From: Catenulispora sp. MAP5-51
GTDB taxonomy: Bacteria; Actinomycetota; Actinomycetes; Streptomycetales; Catenulisporaceae
Assembly (NCBI RefSeq): GCF_041261205.1
Contig: NZ_JBGCCH010000006.1
Span: 248,001-312,000 of the forward strand
Direction of reading: 5' to 3'
DNA: 64,000 nt
Shown: positions 50,271-59,063 of the stretch, piece by piece
How positions within the stretch are numbered: position 1 is the stretch's first letter
Layout: the number at the start of each line of letters is the position of its first letter
Position numbers and translations under genes: made by a program
The notes under the pieces: generated by a model
Seen by the model: only the letters and a program-made list of their open reading frames with translations
What the model was told of the DNA's origin: nothing
Databases searched by the model: none

Positions 50271-50374
50271 GACAGTAGGGAACCGTGCAGCTCAGAAGCA
50301 GATGCGCGCGTTTGTGGATAACCCGTTTCCATGAGCGGCTTTCATGATCGCGTAGCTCGGTTTACAGTGATCGC

Positions 50375-51256
50375 ATGACCGACCTCGCTCCCTCGGAGCT
50401 GCGCCTGCTGGTCGCCGTGGCGCGCATGGGGAGCTTCACCGCCGCCGCGGAGGTCAGCGGGACGTCGCAGTCCGCGGTGTCGCACGCGATCCGCGGCGTG
50501 GAGCGCAAGGTCGGAGCCGTGCTGTTCGAGCGCGGCCGCGCCGGTGCGCGGCCGACCCCGGCGGGGGAGCGGGCCGTGGTGCGGGCCCGGCAGGTGCTGC
50601 GCCAGCTGGAGCTTCTGGGCGCCGAGGCGCGCGGCGCGGAGGAGGGCACGGTCAGCGGCACGCTGCGGGTCGCGGCGTTCCGCAGCGCCGCGGCGGTACT
50701 GCTGCCGCCGGCGATCATCGGGCTCGGCGCACGGTATCCGGGCGTCACGCCGCGCGTGCTGGTCGTGCCCGAACTCGGCGCGGGCACCGTCGGCGAGGTC
50801 GAGGAAGGCCGCGCGGACCTGGCCATCGCCACCCTCGACGAAGACACCGCAGCCCCCGACGGCCTGGTGGTCGGCGAGCTGCTGCGCGAGCCCTATGTGC
50901 TGGCCTACCCCGCCACGCGCAGAAAACCGCAGGGCCTGCCGCTGATCGACTGGCCGGAGAACTGCTCCTCGTACACCCGCGACTGGTGGCGCACCCAGGA
51001 CTTCCTGCCCAAAGCGACGCTGGAGGTCGCCGACGACGGCGTGGTCCTGTCGATGATCGCGCAAGGCGTCGGCATGGCGATCCTGCCCCGCCTGACCGTC
51101 ACCGGCCCGGTCGCCGGCGTGACGGTGGAGAGCCTCGGCCCCCACGCCCCGACGCGCCGCATCGTCAGCGTGGCCACGCGCGCCGACGCGAAGGCCGCGG
51201 CACCGCGCGAACTGGTGCGGCTGCTGCGCGGGGTCGCGCGGGAGATGTTGGCCTAA
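50375..51256 (+). CDS. LysR family transcriptional regulator
   Basis: A 293-residue regulator with an HTH (VARMGSFTAAAEVSGTSQSA through VSHAIRGVERKVGAV, residues 14-48) and an effector domain. TACAGT (50363-50368) ends six nt before ATG 50375 and no ribosome binding site is present, so translation is probably leaderless. It is divergent from the quinone reductase-like gene 104 bp away and followed by the inverted-repeat region. Confidence 0.92.
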   Translation: MTDLAPSELRLLVAVARMGSFTAAAEVSGTSQSAVSHAIRGVERKVGAVLFERGRAGARPTPAGERAVVRARQVLRQLELLGAEARGAEEGTVSGTLRVAAFRSAAAVLLPPAIIGLGARYPGVTPRVLVVPELGAGTVGEVEEGRADLAIATLDEDTAAPDGLVVGELLREPYVLAYPATRRKPQGLPLIDWPENCSSYTRDWWRTQDFLPKATLEVADDGVVLSMIAQGVGMAILPRLTVTGPVAGVTVESLGPHAPTRRIVSVATRADAKAAAPRELVRLLRGVAREMLA

Positions 51257-51593
51257 GTCGCCGGCGCTCGTCCTCCGCGCGGTTTTTCGGCGCCCCTGAC
51301 TTTTGTGTGTGTGGGTGGGTGTGGCTGGTTGCGGTTTGTTGGTGGGTTGACAGTCACAGGCGTTTGTTGACGGCTTCGCGCAGGGTTTGCGGGATCCGTT
51401 GGTGGCGCGGGTTGGGGGTGGTGCTGGTTTTGCGGGGCGGTGGTGGTGTGGGCAGGTGGTTGGGTTTACTGCGACGGTCAAGAGCAAGAGCGACAGTCAA
51501 GGGCGCCTCCGGCGGCGCCTGCGCGGCGAGCGGCCTCGCTCCGGGGAGTGGGGGTCGCGTAGTCGGGCGGCGGTCGCTGCTTGTGGTCGCCTC

Positions 51594-51755
51594 TGTCCCG
51601 GATTCCCCGTCGCTTCGTCGCCCGGAGGGAACCATCCCGGCCTGGGCGGTGTCAAGCCGGATCACACGCTGCTGTGGGCTAGTATCGGCGGCTTGACACC
51701 GCCCAGTCCGGGATGGTTGTGCAAGCACCGCCGAAGCGACGGGGAATCCGGGACA
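51594..51755. mobile_element. MITE-like palindromic unit A
   Basis: Bounded by TGTCCCGGATTCCCCGTCGC (51594-51613) and its exact inverse (51736-51755); the match extends to 24 bp. Inside is a 30-bp stem with one mismatch (51630-51659 against 51689-51718) and a 29-nt loop. No transposase is encoded. A REP/BIME-like or RNA-hairpin element is the alternative. Confidence 0.6.
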
Positions 51756-51853
51756 ACCCCGGCCTGTGGTGTGGACGGGGTCCACTTCGCGAGGCGCAGC
51801 GGCGGCCGGGTGGTGTGTGCGTGTGGTGCGGGAACTCTTCCCACAGGTGGGTT

Positions 51854-52010
51854 TGTCCCGGATTCCCCGTCGCGTCGGCGGGCGAAGCCAAGCAGGCCGG
51901 GCCGGTGGTGTCAAGTCGCTGATACCGGGCCACCAGCTGGGCGATCCGACTTGATACCACCGGACCGGTCTGCTTCCGTAAGGCGACGATGCGACGGGGA
52001 ATCCGGGACA
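51854..52010. mobile_element. MITE-like palindromic unit B
   Basis: Bounded by the same 20-bp terminal inverted repeats as unit A (51854-51873 and 51991-52010). The inner stem is 29 bp with three mismatches (51890-51918 against 51947-51975) and a 28-nt loop. Its reverse complement resembles unit A in the loop as well (GATAC and GATC flanks), so A and B are related copies 98 bp apart. Confidence 0.6.
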
Positions 52011-52316
52011 GAGGCGACCACAAGCAGCGTCCGCCGCCTAGCAGCGCGGCCCCCCACTCCCCGGAGCGAGGCCGCTCGCCGCGTAGGCGCCGCCGGAGGC
52101 GCTCTTGACCTTGACTGCCGCTTTTGCTCTTGACTGTCGCAGTAGAGCCAACCACTTGCCCACACCACCGTCGCCCCGCGAAACCAGCGCCACCCCCGAC
52201 CCGCGCCACCAACGGATCCCGCAAAACCCGCGCGAAGCCGTCAAAAAACGCCTGTAAGCCACCCACCCCAGCCGCACCCACACGAGAAACTCACCCACAC
52301 AGAGGTCAGGAGCGCC

Positions 52317-52643
52317 GGTTTTCCTGCACCCGCAAGCCGGGGAACGGTTTCCGCGCCGTTTCGCCCGCTGGCCGGCCCGGGCCCTCCCGCCCCGGGATGC
52401 CGGAGCGACCCCGTCCCGTCGCGCGCGCCGCCGTGCTCCGGAATCAGCTCCTTGACCTGCCGATTGTGGGCTGCTCGTTGCGGTATCGAGATTTTTCAAG
52501 GATCGGCAAACTCTTGCAGCCCTGAGATCAGGATATTGCGCGAAGGTGTCGGCGGCGTTACGCTCCCGCTGCGACATCCCCCCACCGGGCCGAACGCCAC
52601 GGCCCGAACCCCGCACTGTGCCCCATCGAAGGAGCCCTTTGTG
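52317..52643. other. 327-bp leader upstream of the GH87-like gene
   Basis: No gene is seen. It has an AT-richer stretch at 52490-52510, an inverted repeat GCAA-ACTC-TTGC (52506-52517) and CCTGA-GA-TCAGG (52521-52532), either of which could be an operator. No convincing -35/-10 pair was found. Confidence 0.4.
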
Positions 52644-55600
52644 ATGTCCAGATCCGCACGCGCCCGGATACCGGGCACGCGACCGTACTCGCCACGCCGC
52701 ACCCGCACCATGGCCGCCGCCCTCGGGGCGGTGCTGGCCACCGCCGGCACGCTGGTCGCCCTCGCCGCCTCGCCCGCGGCCGCGGCCGGTGCCACCGGCG
52801 GCTCCGGGGCGAGCCTGCCCTATGTGGAGGTCCAGGCCGCGAAGTCCGCGACCACCGGGAGTCTGATCGGTCCAAGCTTCAGCCAGGGCCAGCTCGCCGA
52901 CGAGGCCTCCTACCGGCAGGCCGTCACCCTGGCCGGCAACGGCTCGGGCCAGAGCATCACCTTCACCACCCCGGTCGCGACCAACTCGATCGACATCCGG
53001 TACAGCATCCCGGACACATCGTCAGGGTCCGTATACAGTGCCCCGCTGTCGCTGTACGTCAACGGTGCCAAGCAGTCCGACCTGTCGCTGACCAACGCCT
53101 ACAGCTGGTACTACGGGAGCTACCCGTTCACCAACACCCCGGGCAGCGGCAACCCGCACCACTTCTACGACGAGGTGCACCGGCTGCTGTCCACGACCTA
53201 TCCGGCCGGGACCACCTTCAAGCTGCAGGTCGACTCCGGTGACAGCGCCTCGTCCTACACGATCAACCTCGCCGACTTCGAGAACGTGGGCCCGGCGCTG
53301 ACCCAGCCGGCCGGCTCGGTCTCGGTGACCAGCGAGGGCGCGGACGCCACCGGCGTGAACGACTCCACCAGCGCGTTCAACGCGGCCATCGCCGCCGCGG
53401 GCGCGGGCGGCACGGTGTGGATCCCGCCGGGCACGTTCAACATCCCGGGCCACATCTCGGTCAACAACGTGACCGTCGCCGGCGCCGGCATGTGGTACTC
53501 GACCGTGACCGGCACCGCGCCGGGCTTCTACGGCAACTCCGCGCCGAACCCGAGCACCAACGTGCATCTGTCGAACTTCGCCATCTTCGGCAACGTGCAG
53601 GAGCGCGACGACAGCGCCCAGGTGAACGGCATCGGCGGCGCGCTGAGCAACTCGACCGTGTCCAACATCTGGATCGAGCACATGAAGGTCGGGGCCTGGA
53701 TGGACGGCCCGATGGACAAGCTGACCTTCAGCGGGATGCGGATCCGGGACACCACGGCCGACGGCATCAACTTCCACGGCGGCGTGACCAACTCCACCGT
53801 GACCAACAGCGACATCCGCAACACCGGTGACGACGGCATCGCGACCTGGGCCGACTCCGGCATCGGCGCCGACGCCAACGACACCATCTCCAACAACACC
53901 GTCCAGCTCCAGCAGCTCGCCAACGGCATCGCCATCTACGGCGGCCACGACAACACCGTCACCGGCAACCTGGTCGCCGACACCGGTCTGACCCAGGGCG
54001 GCGGCATCCACGTCGGCCAGCGCTTCAGCTCCACGCCGGTGGGCACCACCACGATCTCGAACAACACCCTGCTCCGCGACGGCAGCCTGGACCCGAACTG
54101 GCAGTTCGGCGTCGGCGCGCTGTGGTTCGACGGCAGCCAGGGCGCGATCACCGGGCCGATCAACGTCAGCAACGCCCTGATCGAGCAGTCGCCGTTCGAG
54201 GCGGTCCAGTGGGTCGAGGGCACGGTCAGCGGCGTCAGCCTGAACAACGTGACCATCGCCGGCACCGGCACGTTCGCGATGCAGGAGCAGACCGGCGGCA
54301 CCGCGACGTTCCAGAACGTCGTCGCCACCGGCGTGGCGCAGGCCAACGCCGGCAACGCGCCGAGCTACAGCTGCGAGGGCAACTCCTTCGCCATCACCGA
54401 CAACGGCGGCAACTCCGGCGTGAGCCCGACGCAGTGCGTCTCGGACAACCCCACGCCGGTCTTCCCGCCGTACCCGGCCAGCAGCGTCACCACCAGCCCC
54501 GGCTCGCTGAACTTCGGCTCGGTGGCGACCGGCACGACCAGCGCCGCGCAGACCGTGACGGTCTCCAACCCGACCGGCTCGGCGGCCGCGGTGTCCTCGA
54601 TCGCCGCCACCGGTGACTTCGCGCAGACCAACAACTGCGGTTCCTCGATCGCGGCCAACGGTTCCTGCACGGTGAGCGTCACCTTCAAGCCCACCGCTTC
54701 CGGTGCGCGCAGCGGCAGCCTGACGGTCAACGCCGGCGGCGTCACCGACACCGTCTCGCTGTCCGGCAGCGGCGTCGCGCCCGGACCGGTGCTCGCCGCC
54801 AACCCGGCCAGCCTGGCCTTCGCCCGCACCGCGGTCGGCGCCTCGGCCGGGCCGCAGACGGTGACCATCTCCAACAGCGGTACCAGCGCGGCCACCGTCT
54901 CAGGGGTCTCCGTCACCGGCGACTTCAGCCAGACGAACAACTGCTCCTCGATCGCCGTCAACGGCACCTGCACGGTCACGGTGAACTTCACCCCGACCGC
55001 CGGGGGCTCGCGCACCGGCACGCTCACCGTCGCCAGCAACGCGACCAACGCCCCCACCACCGTGGCGCTCAGCGGCACCGGCGTCGACAGCTCGGTGAAC
55101 CTGGCGGCCGGCCAGCCGGCCTCGGCCAGCTCCAGCAACGGCTCCTACGTCCCGGCCAACCTGACCGACGCCGACCCCTCGACCTACTGGGAGAGCGCGA
55201 ACAGCGCCTTCCCGCAGTGGGCGCAGGTCGACCTCGGCCAGAACTGGAACGTCGGCAAGGTGGTCCTGCGGCTCCCGCCGTCGACCGCGTGGGGTGCCCG
55301 CACCCAGACGTTGTCGGTCCAGGGCTCCACGGACGGCACGAACTTCTCGACCCTCGTGGGCTCGGCCACCTACACCTTCGACCCGAACGCCAACAACAAC
55401 ACGGTGACGATCCCGTTCACCGCCGGCACGGTCCGCTACGTTCGGGTGAACATCACCGCGAACAGCGGCTGGCCGGCCGGGCAGCTCTCGGACTTCCAGG
55501 TCTACCTCGGCAGCGGCGGCACCACCACCGGCCCGTCGATCGCGACCAGCCCGAGCAGCCTGTCCTTCGGCAACCAGGCCGTCGGCACCGCCTCCGGCGC

Positions 55601-56279
55601 GCAGTCGGTCTCGGTGAGCAACACCGGCAACGGCGCGGCCTCGATCTCCTCGATCACCACCAGCGGTGACTTCGCGCTTGCCAGTCCATCAACACAGACC
55701 AACACCTGCGGCAGCACCCTGGCCGCCGGCGCGTCCTGCACGGTGAGCGTCACCTTCACCCCGACTGCCTCCGGCACCCGGACCGGCTCGCTGAGCATCG
55801 CCAGCAACGCCCCCGGCAGCCCGGCGACGGTCGCCCTGACCGGCACCGGCGCCACCAGCGGCACCACCAACCTGGCGCTGAACCAGCCGACCTCGTCCAG
55901 CGGGTACACGCAGAACTACGTGCCCGGCAACGTGGTCGACGGCAACACCAGCAGCTACTGGGAGAGCACGGACAACGCCTTCCCGCAGTGGATCCAGGTC
56001 GACCTCGGCGCCTCGAAGAGCATCAGCAAGGTCGTGCTCGACCTGCCGCCGTCCAGCTCCTGGGCCACCCGCAGCCAGACGCTGTCGGTGCTCGGCTCGA
56101 CCGACAACAGCACCTTCTCCACCATCGTCGGTTCGGCGAGCTACACCTTCAACCCCTCGACCGGGAACACCGTGACCATCACGTTCCCGTCGACCTCCCC
56201 CCGGTACGTGCGGCTGAACTTCACCGCCAACACCGGGTGGCCGGCCGGGCAGCTCTCGGAGTTCCAGATCTTCCAGTGA
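52644..56279 (+). CDS. Secreted GH87-like mycodextranase (alpha-1,3-glucanase) with accessory domains
   Basis: A 1211-residue exported enzyme. The signal peptide is residues about 20-52 (TMAAALGAVLATAGTLVALA, cut near AAAAG). An N-terminal beta-sandwich (YVEVQAAKSA... region) precedes a right-handed beta-helix (about 230-600) with DTTADGINFHGG and NTGDDGIATWAD, the acidic clusters expected for GH87 catalysis. Then come two Ig-like HYDIN/ASH-type domains, an F5/8-type C (CBM32-like) domain, a third Ig-like domain and a second CBM32-like domain ending at the stop. It would degrade fungal alpha-1,3-glucan outside the cell. ATG 52644 (or GTG 52641) follows AAGGAG. Confidence 0.85.
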   Translation: MSRSARARIPGTRPYSPRRTRTMAAALGAVLATAGTLVALAASPAAAAGATGGSGASLPYVEVQAAKSATTGSLIGPSFSQGQLADEASYRQAVTLAGNGSGQSITFTTPVATNSIDIRYSIPDTSSGSVYSAPLSLYVNGAKQSDLSLTNAYSWYYGSYPFTNTPGSGNPHHFYDEVHRLLSTTYPAGTTFKLQVDSGDSASSYTINLADFENVGPALTQPAGSVSVTSEGADATGVNDSTSAFNAAIAAAGAGGTVWIPPGTFNIPGHISVNNVTVAGAGMWYSTVTGTAPGFYGNSAPNPSTNVHLSNFAIFGNVQERDDSAQVNGIGGALSNSTVSNIWIEHMKVGAWMDGPMDKLTFSGMRIRDTTADGINFHGGVTNSTVTNSDIRNTGDDGIATWADSGIGADANDTISNNTVQLQQLANGIAIYGGHDNTVTGNLVADTGLTQGGGIHVGQRFSSTPVGTTTISNNTLLRDGSLDPNWQFGVGALWFDGSQGAITGPINVSNALIEQSPFEAVQWVEGTVSGVSLNNVTIAGTGTFAMQEQTGGTATFQNVVATGVAQANAGNAPSYSCEGNSFAITDNGGNSGVSPTQCVSDNPTPVFPPYPASSVTTSPGSLNFGSVATGTTSAAQTVTVSNPTGSAAAVSSIAATGDFAQTNNCGSSIAANGSCTVSVTFKPTASGARSGSLTVNAGGVTDTVSLSGSGVAPGPVLAANPASLAFARTAVGASAGPQTVTISNSGTSAATVSGVSVTGDFSQTNNCSSIAVNGTCTVTVNFTPTAGGSRTGTLTVASNATNAPTTVALSGTGVDSSVNLAAGQPASASSSNGSYVPANLTDADPSTYWESANSAFPQWAQVDLGQNWNVGKVVLRLPPSTAWGARTQTLSVQGSTDGTNFSTLVGSATYTFDPNANNNTVTIPFTAGTVRYVRVNITANSGWPAGQLSDFQVYLGSGGTTTGPSIATSPSSLSFGNQAVGTASGAQSVSVSNTGNGAASISSITTSGDFALASPSTQTNTCGSTLAAGASCTVSVTFTPTASGTRTGSLSIASNAPGSPATVALTGTGATSGTTNLALNQPTSSSGYTQNYVPGNVVDGNTSSYWESTDNAFPQWIQVDLGASKSISKVVLDLPPSSSWATRSQTLSVLGSTDNSTFSTIVGSASYTFNPSTGNTVTITFPSTSPRYVRLNFTANTGWPAGQLSEFQIFQ

Positions 56280-56303
56280 CACGTGGTTCTGGTTCTCAGT
56301 GAT

Positions 56304-56339
56304 GCGGCGCCGTCTCCGCTCGTGCGGGGGCGGCGCCGC
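56304..56339 (+). terminator. Hairpin terminator after the GH87-like gene
   Basis: GCGGCGCCG (56304-56312) pairs with CGGCGCCGC (56331-56339), with an internal CCGC/GCGG extension and TCGT loop. It starts 25 nt after the stop codon. Confidence 0.75.
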
Positions 56340-56353
56340 GCTGTTCTCATGGC

Positions 56354-56617
56354 TTATCGGTATCCGCTGATCGAGACCAGGGCGTCGTAGAGGGCGGAGT
56401 CACCGGACGGCCGGTCCTGCCAGCGCGCGGCGATGTGACCGTCCGGCCGGACAAGCAGGGCTCCGCCGGAACGCAGGCCACAACTGTCGGCGTGCTCGGC
56501 AGGCAGAGATTCGATGCGGAGCGGCCACGGCCCGGTGATTTGTTGCCCCCAGCCCGCCGGGTCCGGAGTCAGAACCGTGAACCACTCGCCGACGGCGTCC
56601 AGGGTCGAGCGATTCGG
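56354..56617 (-). pseudogene. C-terminal fragment of an FAD-dependent aromatic monooxygenase
   Basis: On the minus strand one frame encodes about 87 residues ending in a stop at 56354: RSTLDAVGEWFTVLTPDPAG, then SGGALLVRPDGHIAARWQ. This is the thioredoxin-like C-terminal domain of phenol hydroxylase/PheA-TfdB type flavoproteins. The FAD-binding two thirds are absent and no start codon is placed sensibly, so it is a remnant. Confidence 0.7.
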
Positions 56618-56696
56618 CGTCTGACACCGGCATGCTGAACTCCTCTCAACGCTCGCGGATGCCGCCCTGAATATCAGTAATCGTAGGGCAATGTCT

Positions 56697-56731
56697 GTTC
56701 ATGGATGAGAATCCTGATTCCGGTTATGAAC
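56697..56731. promoter_or_regulatory. Nested imperfect palindrome upstream of alginate lyase
   Basis: Outer arms GTTCAT/ATGAAC and inner arms GAATC-CT-GATTC share one centre over 35 bp. It lies about 150 nt before the alginate lyase start in an otherwise featureless 265-bp spacer. Confidence 0.4.
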
Positions 56732-56882
56732 CTTTACTCACTCTTGACCGCCGGAGCATTGCCGCCCCCGCCCGCCGCCGACGACGATGAGCACGCGCTT
56801 CGCAAGGTCCGGACACCCCCGCTCGGCTTCGGCCCATGGCTCCCGACGCCGACGTCCTCGCCACCTATCCGAAGGGACTCTC

Positions 56883-57728
56883 ATGTTGAGAGGCGCGTCA
56901 CCCAAACTCGCCGCCGCGCTCGCCGCGGCCACCGTGATCTGCACCGGCGTCGTGGTCGCCGTGTCGTCGGCGACCGCTCAGGCCGCGCCCGGCCACGCCG
57001 TCGCGGCGCACGCGGTTCCGGCCGCGTCGGCCAAGCTCGGTACCACCGTCGCGCCCGGCGGCAACTTCAACCTGTCGGTCTGGGAGCTCCAGGAGCCCGT
57101 GGGCAGCCCCGGGTCGCCGCGGACGATTCCGTCCTCGCAGCTGCAGGGGTCGAAGGGCTATCAGGACTCGTACTTCTACACGGACCCCAAAGACGGGGCC
57201 ATGACGTTCTGGGCGCCGGAGAAGGGTGTCACCACACCGAACTCCAACTACGCGCGCTCCGAGCTGCGCGAGATGAACAGCGACGGCAGCGATGCCGACT
57301 GGCACCTGGCCGGCACCCACCAGCTGCAGGCCACCCTGCGCGTGGACTCGGTGACCAACCATGTCTGCGTGGGCCAGATCCACCTCGGGACCGGCGGCTC
57401 CTCGACCAAGCCGCTCGTCGAGCTGTACTACTACGCCAACGGCAACATCGTGCTCGGGACCGAGAACTCGCCGTCCGGCGGGCAGACCACGCACCAGATC
57501 GCGAACGTGCCGGTCGGGACGCAGTGGAGCTACACGATCGCCGTCACCGGCGGGAACACCGTCTCGCTGACGGTGAACGGCAAGACGACGAAGTACACGA
57601 TCCCGTCGTCCTTCGACGCGTACCACATGTACTTCAAGGCTGGTTCGTACAACCAGTCCTCGTCGAACAGCACCACCAAGGGGGCGCGCGTGGGCTTCTA
57701 CGCGCTGACGGTGCACCACAGCGGCTGA
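56883..57728 (+). CDS. Secreted alginate lyase, polysaccharide lyase family 7
   Basis: A 281-residue exported lyase. The signal peptide is residues about 1-33 (ATVICTGVVVAVSSATAQA). All three PL7 motifs are present: RSELREM (substrate-binding Arg), QIH (catalytic His) in VGQIHLGTG, and YFKAGSYNQ (catalytic Tyr). It cleaves alginate by beta-elimination; M or G preference is uncertain, although QIH often goes with polyG activity. ATG 56883 has AAGGGA seven nt upstream. A hairpin terminator follows. Confidence 0.95.
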   Translation: MLRGASPKLAAALAAATVICTGVVVAVSSATAQAAPGHAVAAHAVPAASAKLGTTVAPGGNFNLSVWELQEPVGSPGSPRTIPSSQLQGSKGYQDSYFYTDPKDGAMTFWAPEKGVTTPNSNYARSELREMNSDGSDADWHLAGTHQLQATLRVDSVTNHVCVGQIHLGTGGSSTKPLVELYYYANGNIVLGTENSPSGGQTTHQIANVPVGTQWSYTIAVTGGNTVSLTVNGKTTKYTIPSSFDAYHMYFKAGSYNQSSSNSTTKGARVGFYALTVHHSG

Positions 57729-57746
57729 CCGCCGCGAACAGGGATC

Positions 57747-57776
57747 CCCGCGCCCGATCCACCGATCGGGCGCGGG
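57747..57776 (+). terminator. Hairpin terminator after alginate lyase
   Basis: CCCGCGCCCGATC-CACC-GATCGGGCGCGGG, a perfect 13-bp stem with a 4-nt loop, 18 nt after the stop. It may serve the convergent 57811-58077 gene as well. Confidence 0.85.
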
Positions 57777-57810
57777 CAGATCTGAGCGGGGCAGATCTGG
57801 GCGGGGCAGA

Positions 57811-58077
57811 TCACAGTCCGAACGCTTCCTTGGTCTTCGCCCGCTGCGCGCGCGCCATCCCGCGCATCACCTCGTAGCTGCGGCCGTCCATGGTCGACAC
57901 GATGATGACGTCATGGCCCTGACGCTCCTCGACCGTGGCGATGGCGTCGCGCGACAGGGAGATGTTGTCGTTGAAGAGCATGCGGAACGGGGCCTTGAGA
58001 TGAATCGTGTGTTCGTCGAAGTCGGTCACGGTCCAGCGCTTGTGCTCGGCCTTTTCCCCGGCCTTGTTCTCGGTCAT
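57811..58077 (-). CDS. Hypothetical 88-residue protein
   Basis: I do not recognise this family. The protein has a mixed beta-rich sequence (WTVTDFDEHTIHLKAPFRML, DAIATVEERQGHDVIIVST) and a basic C-terminal helix (GMARAQRAKTKEAFGL). There is no signal peptide, membrane segment or Cys. Codon use is normal. It starts at ATG 58077 without an obvious ribosome binding site. It is convergent with alginate lyase and 97 bp downstream of the TetR stop. Confidence 0.65.
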   Translation of the reverse strand: MTENKAGEKAEHKRWTVTDFDEHTIHLKAPFRMLFNDNISLSRDAIATVEERQGHDVIIVSTMDGRSYEVMRGMARAQRAKTKEAFGL

Positions 58078-58174
58078 GAGTGTTAGCGTTGCGCCGACGG
58101 CACGGTGATGGCGGCGCGGGTGGGCCGTTCGGGTGTGTCGCGAGAAGATCGGCGCAGAATTTCCTGACGGCCGG

Positions 58175-58906
58175 TCAGCCCGCGCCCTGGTCGCCGTTGT
58201 CGGCCAGCCGCGACCGCAGCCCGTCGATGAGCCGGTCCACCCCGAAGGCGAACAGCTTCTGGGTGTCGCCGTCGGCCATCAGCGCCATGAGGGCCCCGAT
58301 GTTCGGCAGTGACTCGGCGGCCGCCTTGCACGCGTCGTCCGCCATCGTCCCGGACGCCGCGGACGCCGCGGACGCCGCGGACGCCGCGGACTTCGCCCCG
58401 GCGCGCAGCGTGCCCAGCGGTGCCTTCGGCTGCTGCTCCTGGAGCACGAAGCCTTGCACGTAGTTGGCCATCAGCACCGTGGCCCACGCGGCCTCGTCCT
58501 CCGAGAAGCCGCCGGCGTGCAGGCGGCCCAGCATCACGTCGAGCAGGTGCATCAGGTTCGGGCCGGGGGTGCGGCGGCCGGCCATCAGGCGGGCGGTGTC
58601 GCGGTTGGCGTGCAGGTAGCGGTAGTAGCCGTGGGCCATCTCGCGCAGGCACACCGACCAGTCGCCGTCGGCGGCCAGCTTGCGGGGGTCCCAGGTCAGG
58701 CTGTCGGCGAGAAGGTCGAGCAGCTGCTCCTTGTCCTGCACGTGGTAGTACAGCGAGGCCGCGCGCACGCCCAGTTCGGCGGCCACTTTGCGCATCGACA
58801 GGGCGTCCAGCCCGTCCCGGCGCAGGACCGTCAGACCCGCCGCGGCCAGGGCTTCGCGGGTGATGGCGGGGGGCCGGGCCGCCGCGCTGTGGTCCGCCGA
58901 AGTCAC
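58175..58906 (-). CDS. TetR family transcriptional regulator
   Basis: A 243-residue repressor. The N-terminal HTH is TVLRRDGLDALSMRKVAAEL followed by GVRAASLYYHVQDKEQLLDL (residues 25-65), and the ligand domain has TetR_C-like LMAGRRTPGPNLMHLLDVML. Residues about 173-186 are an Ala-Ala-Ser repeat from a 9-bp DNA repeat. The GTG 58906 start has AAGGAGA upstream. Two palindromic operators lie between it and the divergent MFS gene, so it should repress that pump and itself. Confidence 0.93.
   Translation of the reverse strand: MTSADHSAAARPPAITREALAAAGLTVLRRDGLDALSMRKVAAELGVRAASLYYHVQDKEQLLDLLADSLTWDPRKLAADGDWSVCLREMAHGYYRYLHANRDTARLMAGRRTPGPNLMHLLDVMLGRLHAGGFSEDEAAWATVLMANYVQGFVLQEQQPKAPLGTLRAGAKSAASAASAASAASGTMADDACKAAAESLPNIGALMALMADGDTQKLFAFGVDRLIDGLRSRLADNGDQGAG
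58352..58387. repeat. Four perfect 9-bp GGACGCCGC repeats in the TetR gene
   Basis: Tandem copies at 58352, 58361, 58370 and 58379 encode Ala-Ala-Ser in the ligand-binding half. Copy number changes would keep the frame but alter loop length. Confidence 0.9.
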
Positions 58907-58963
58907 CCGCGGGTCTCCTTAGGTCGTCATAAGCCGTCGCCGTTCTGCCCCCAGACTTGCAGT

Positions 58964-58996
58964 CTAACGCTGTTAGTGGGAATCTAACGGTGTTAG
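58964..58996. promoter_or_regulatory. Twin TetR operators (CTAAC-N3-GTTAG)
   Basis: CTAACGCTGTTAG (58964-58976) and CTAACGGTGTTAG (58984-58996) are near-identical palindromes with centres 20 bp apart, in the divergent spacer. The spacing would place two dimers on nearly the same face of DNA. Confidence 0.85.
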
Positions 58997-59063
58997 GCAG
59001 CCGTCGCGCGGTGGCTCCGCCCGGCTGCTCCGGGCTGCCCCGCGCCCCGAAGCAGGGGGCACC

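Larger units (their letters stand above)
51288..52316. repeat. About 1.03-kb nested inverted-repeat region
   Basis: The left arm (about 51288-51615) reads almost the same as the reverse complement of the right arm (about 51990-52316); I estimate about 85 % identity over some 320 bp. The arms share the blocks GACGGCTTCGCGC, GGGATCCGTTGGTGGCGCGG and CGCCTCCGGCGGCGCCT. Between the arms are two hairpin units. Four copies of a 20-bp element occur in alternating orientation. Open frames here change in all readings and lack ribosome binding sites, so I call no gene. Confidence 0.85.

Noticed and set aside
51594-52010. Possible CRISPR array (four 20-bp repeats)
   Set aside because: The copies alternate in orientation and are unevenly spaced, and no cas gene is near.
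51354-52133. Overlapping open frames in the inverted-repeat region
   Set aside because: Frames on both strands arise from the palindromes, change between arms, and have no start signals; the conserved feature is DNA symmetry.
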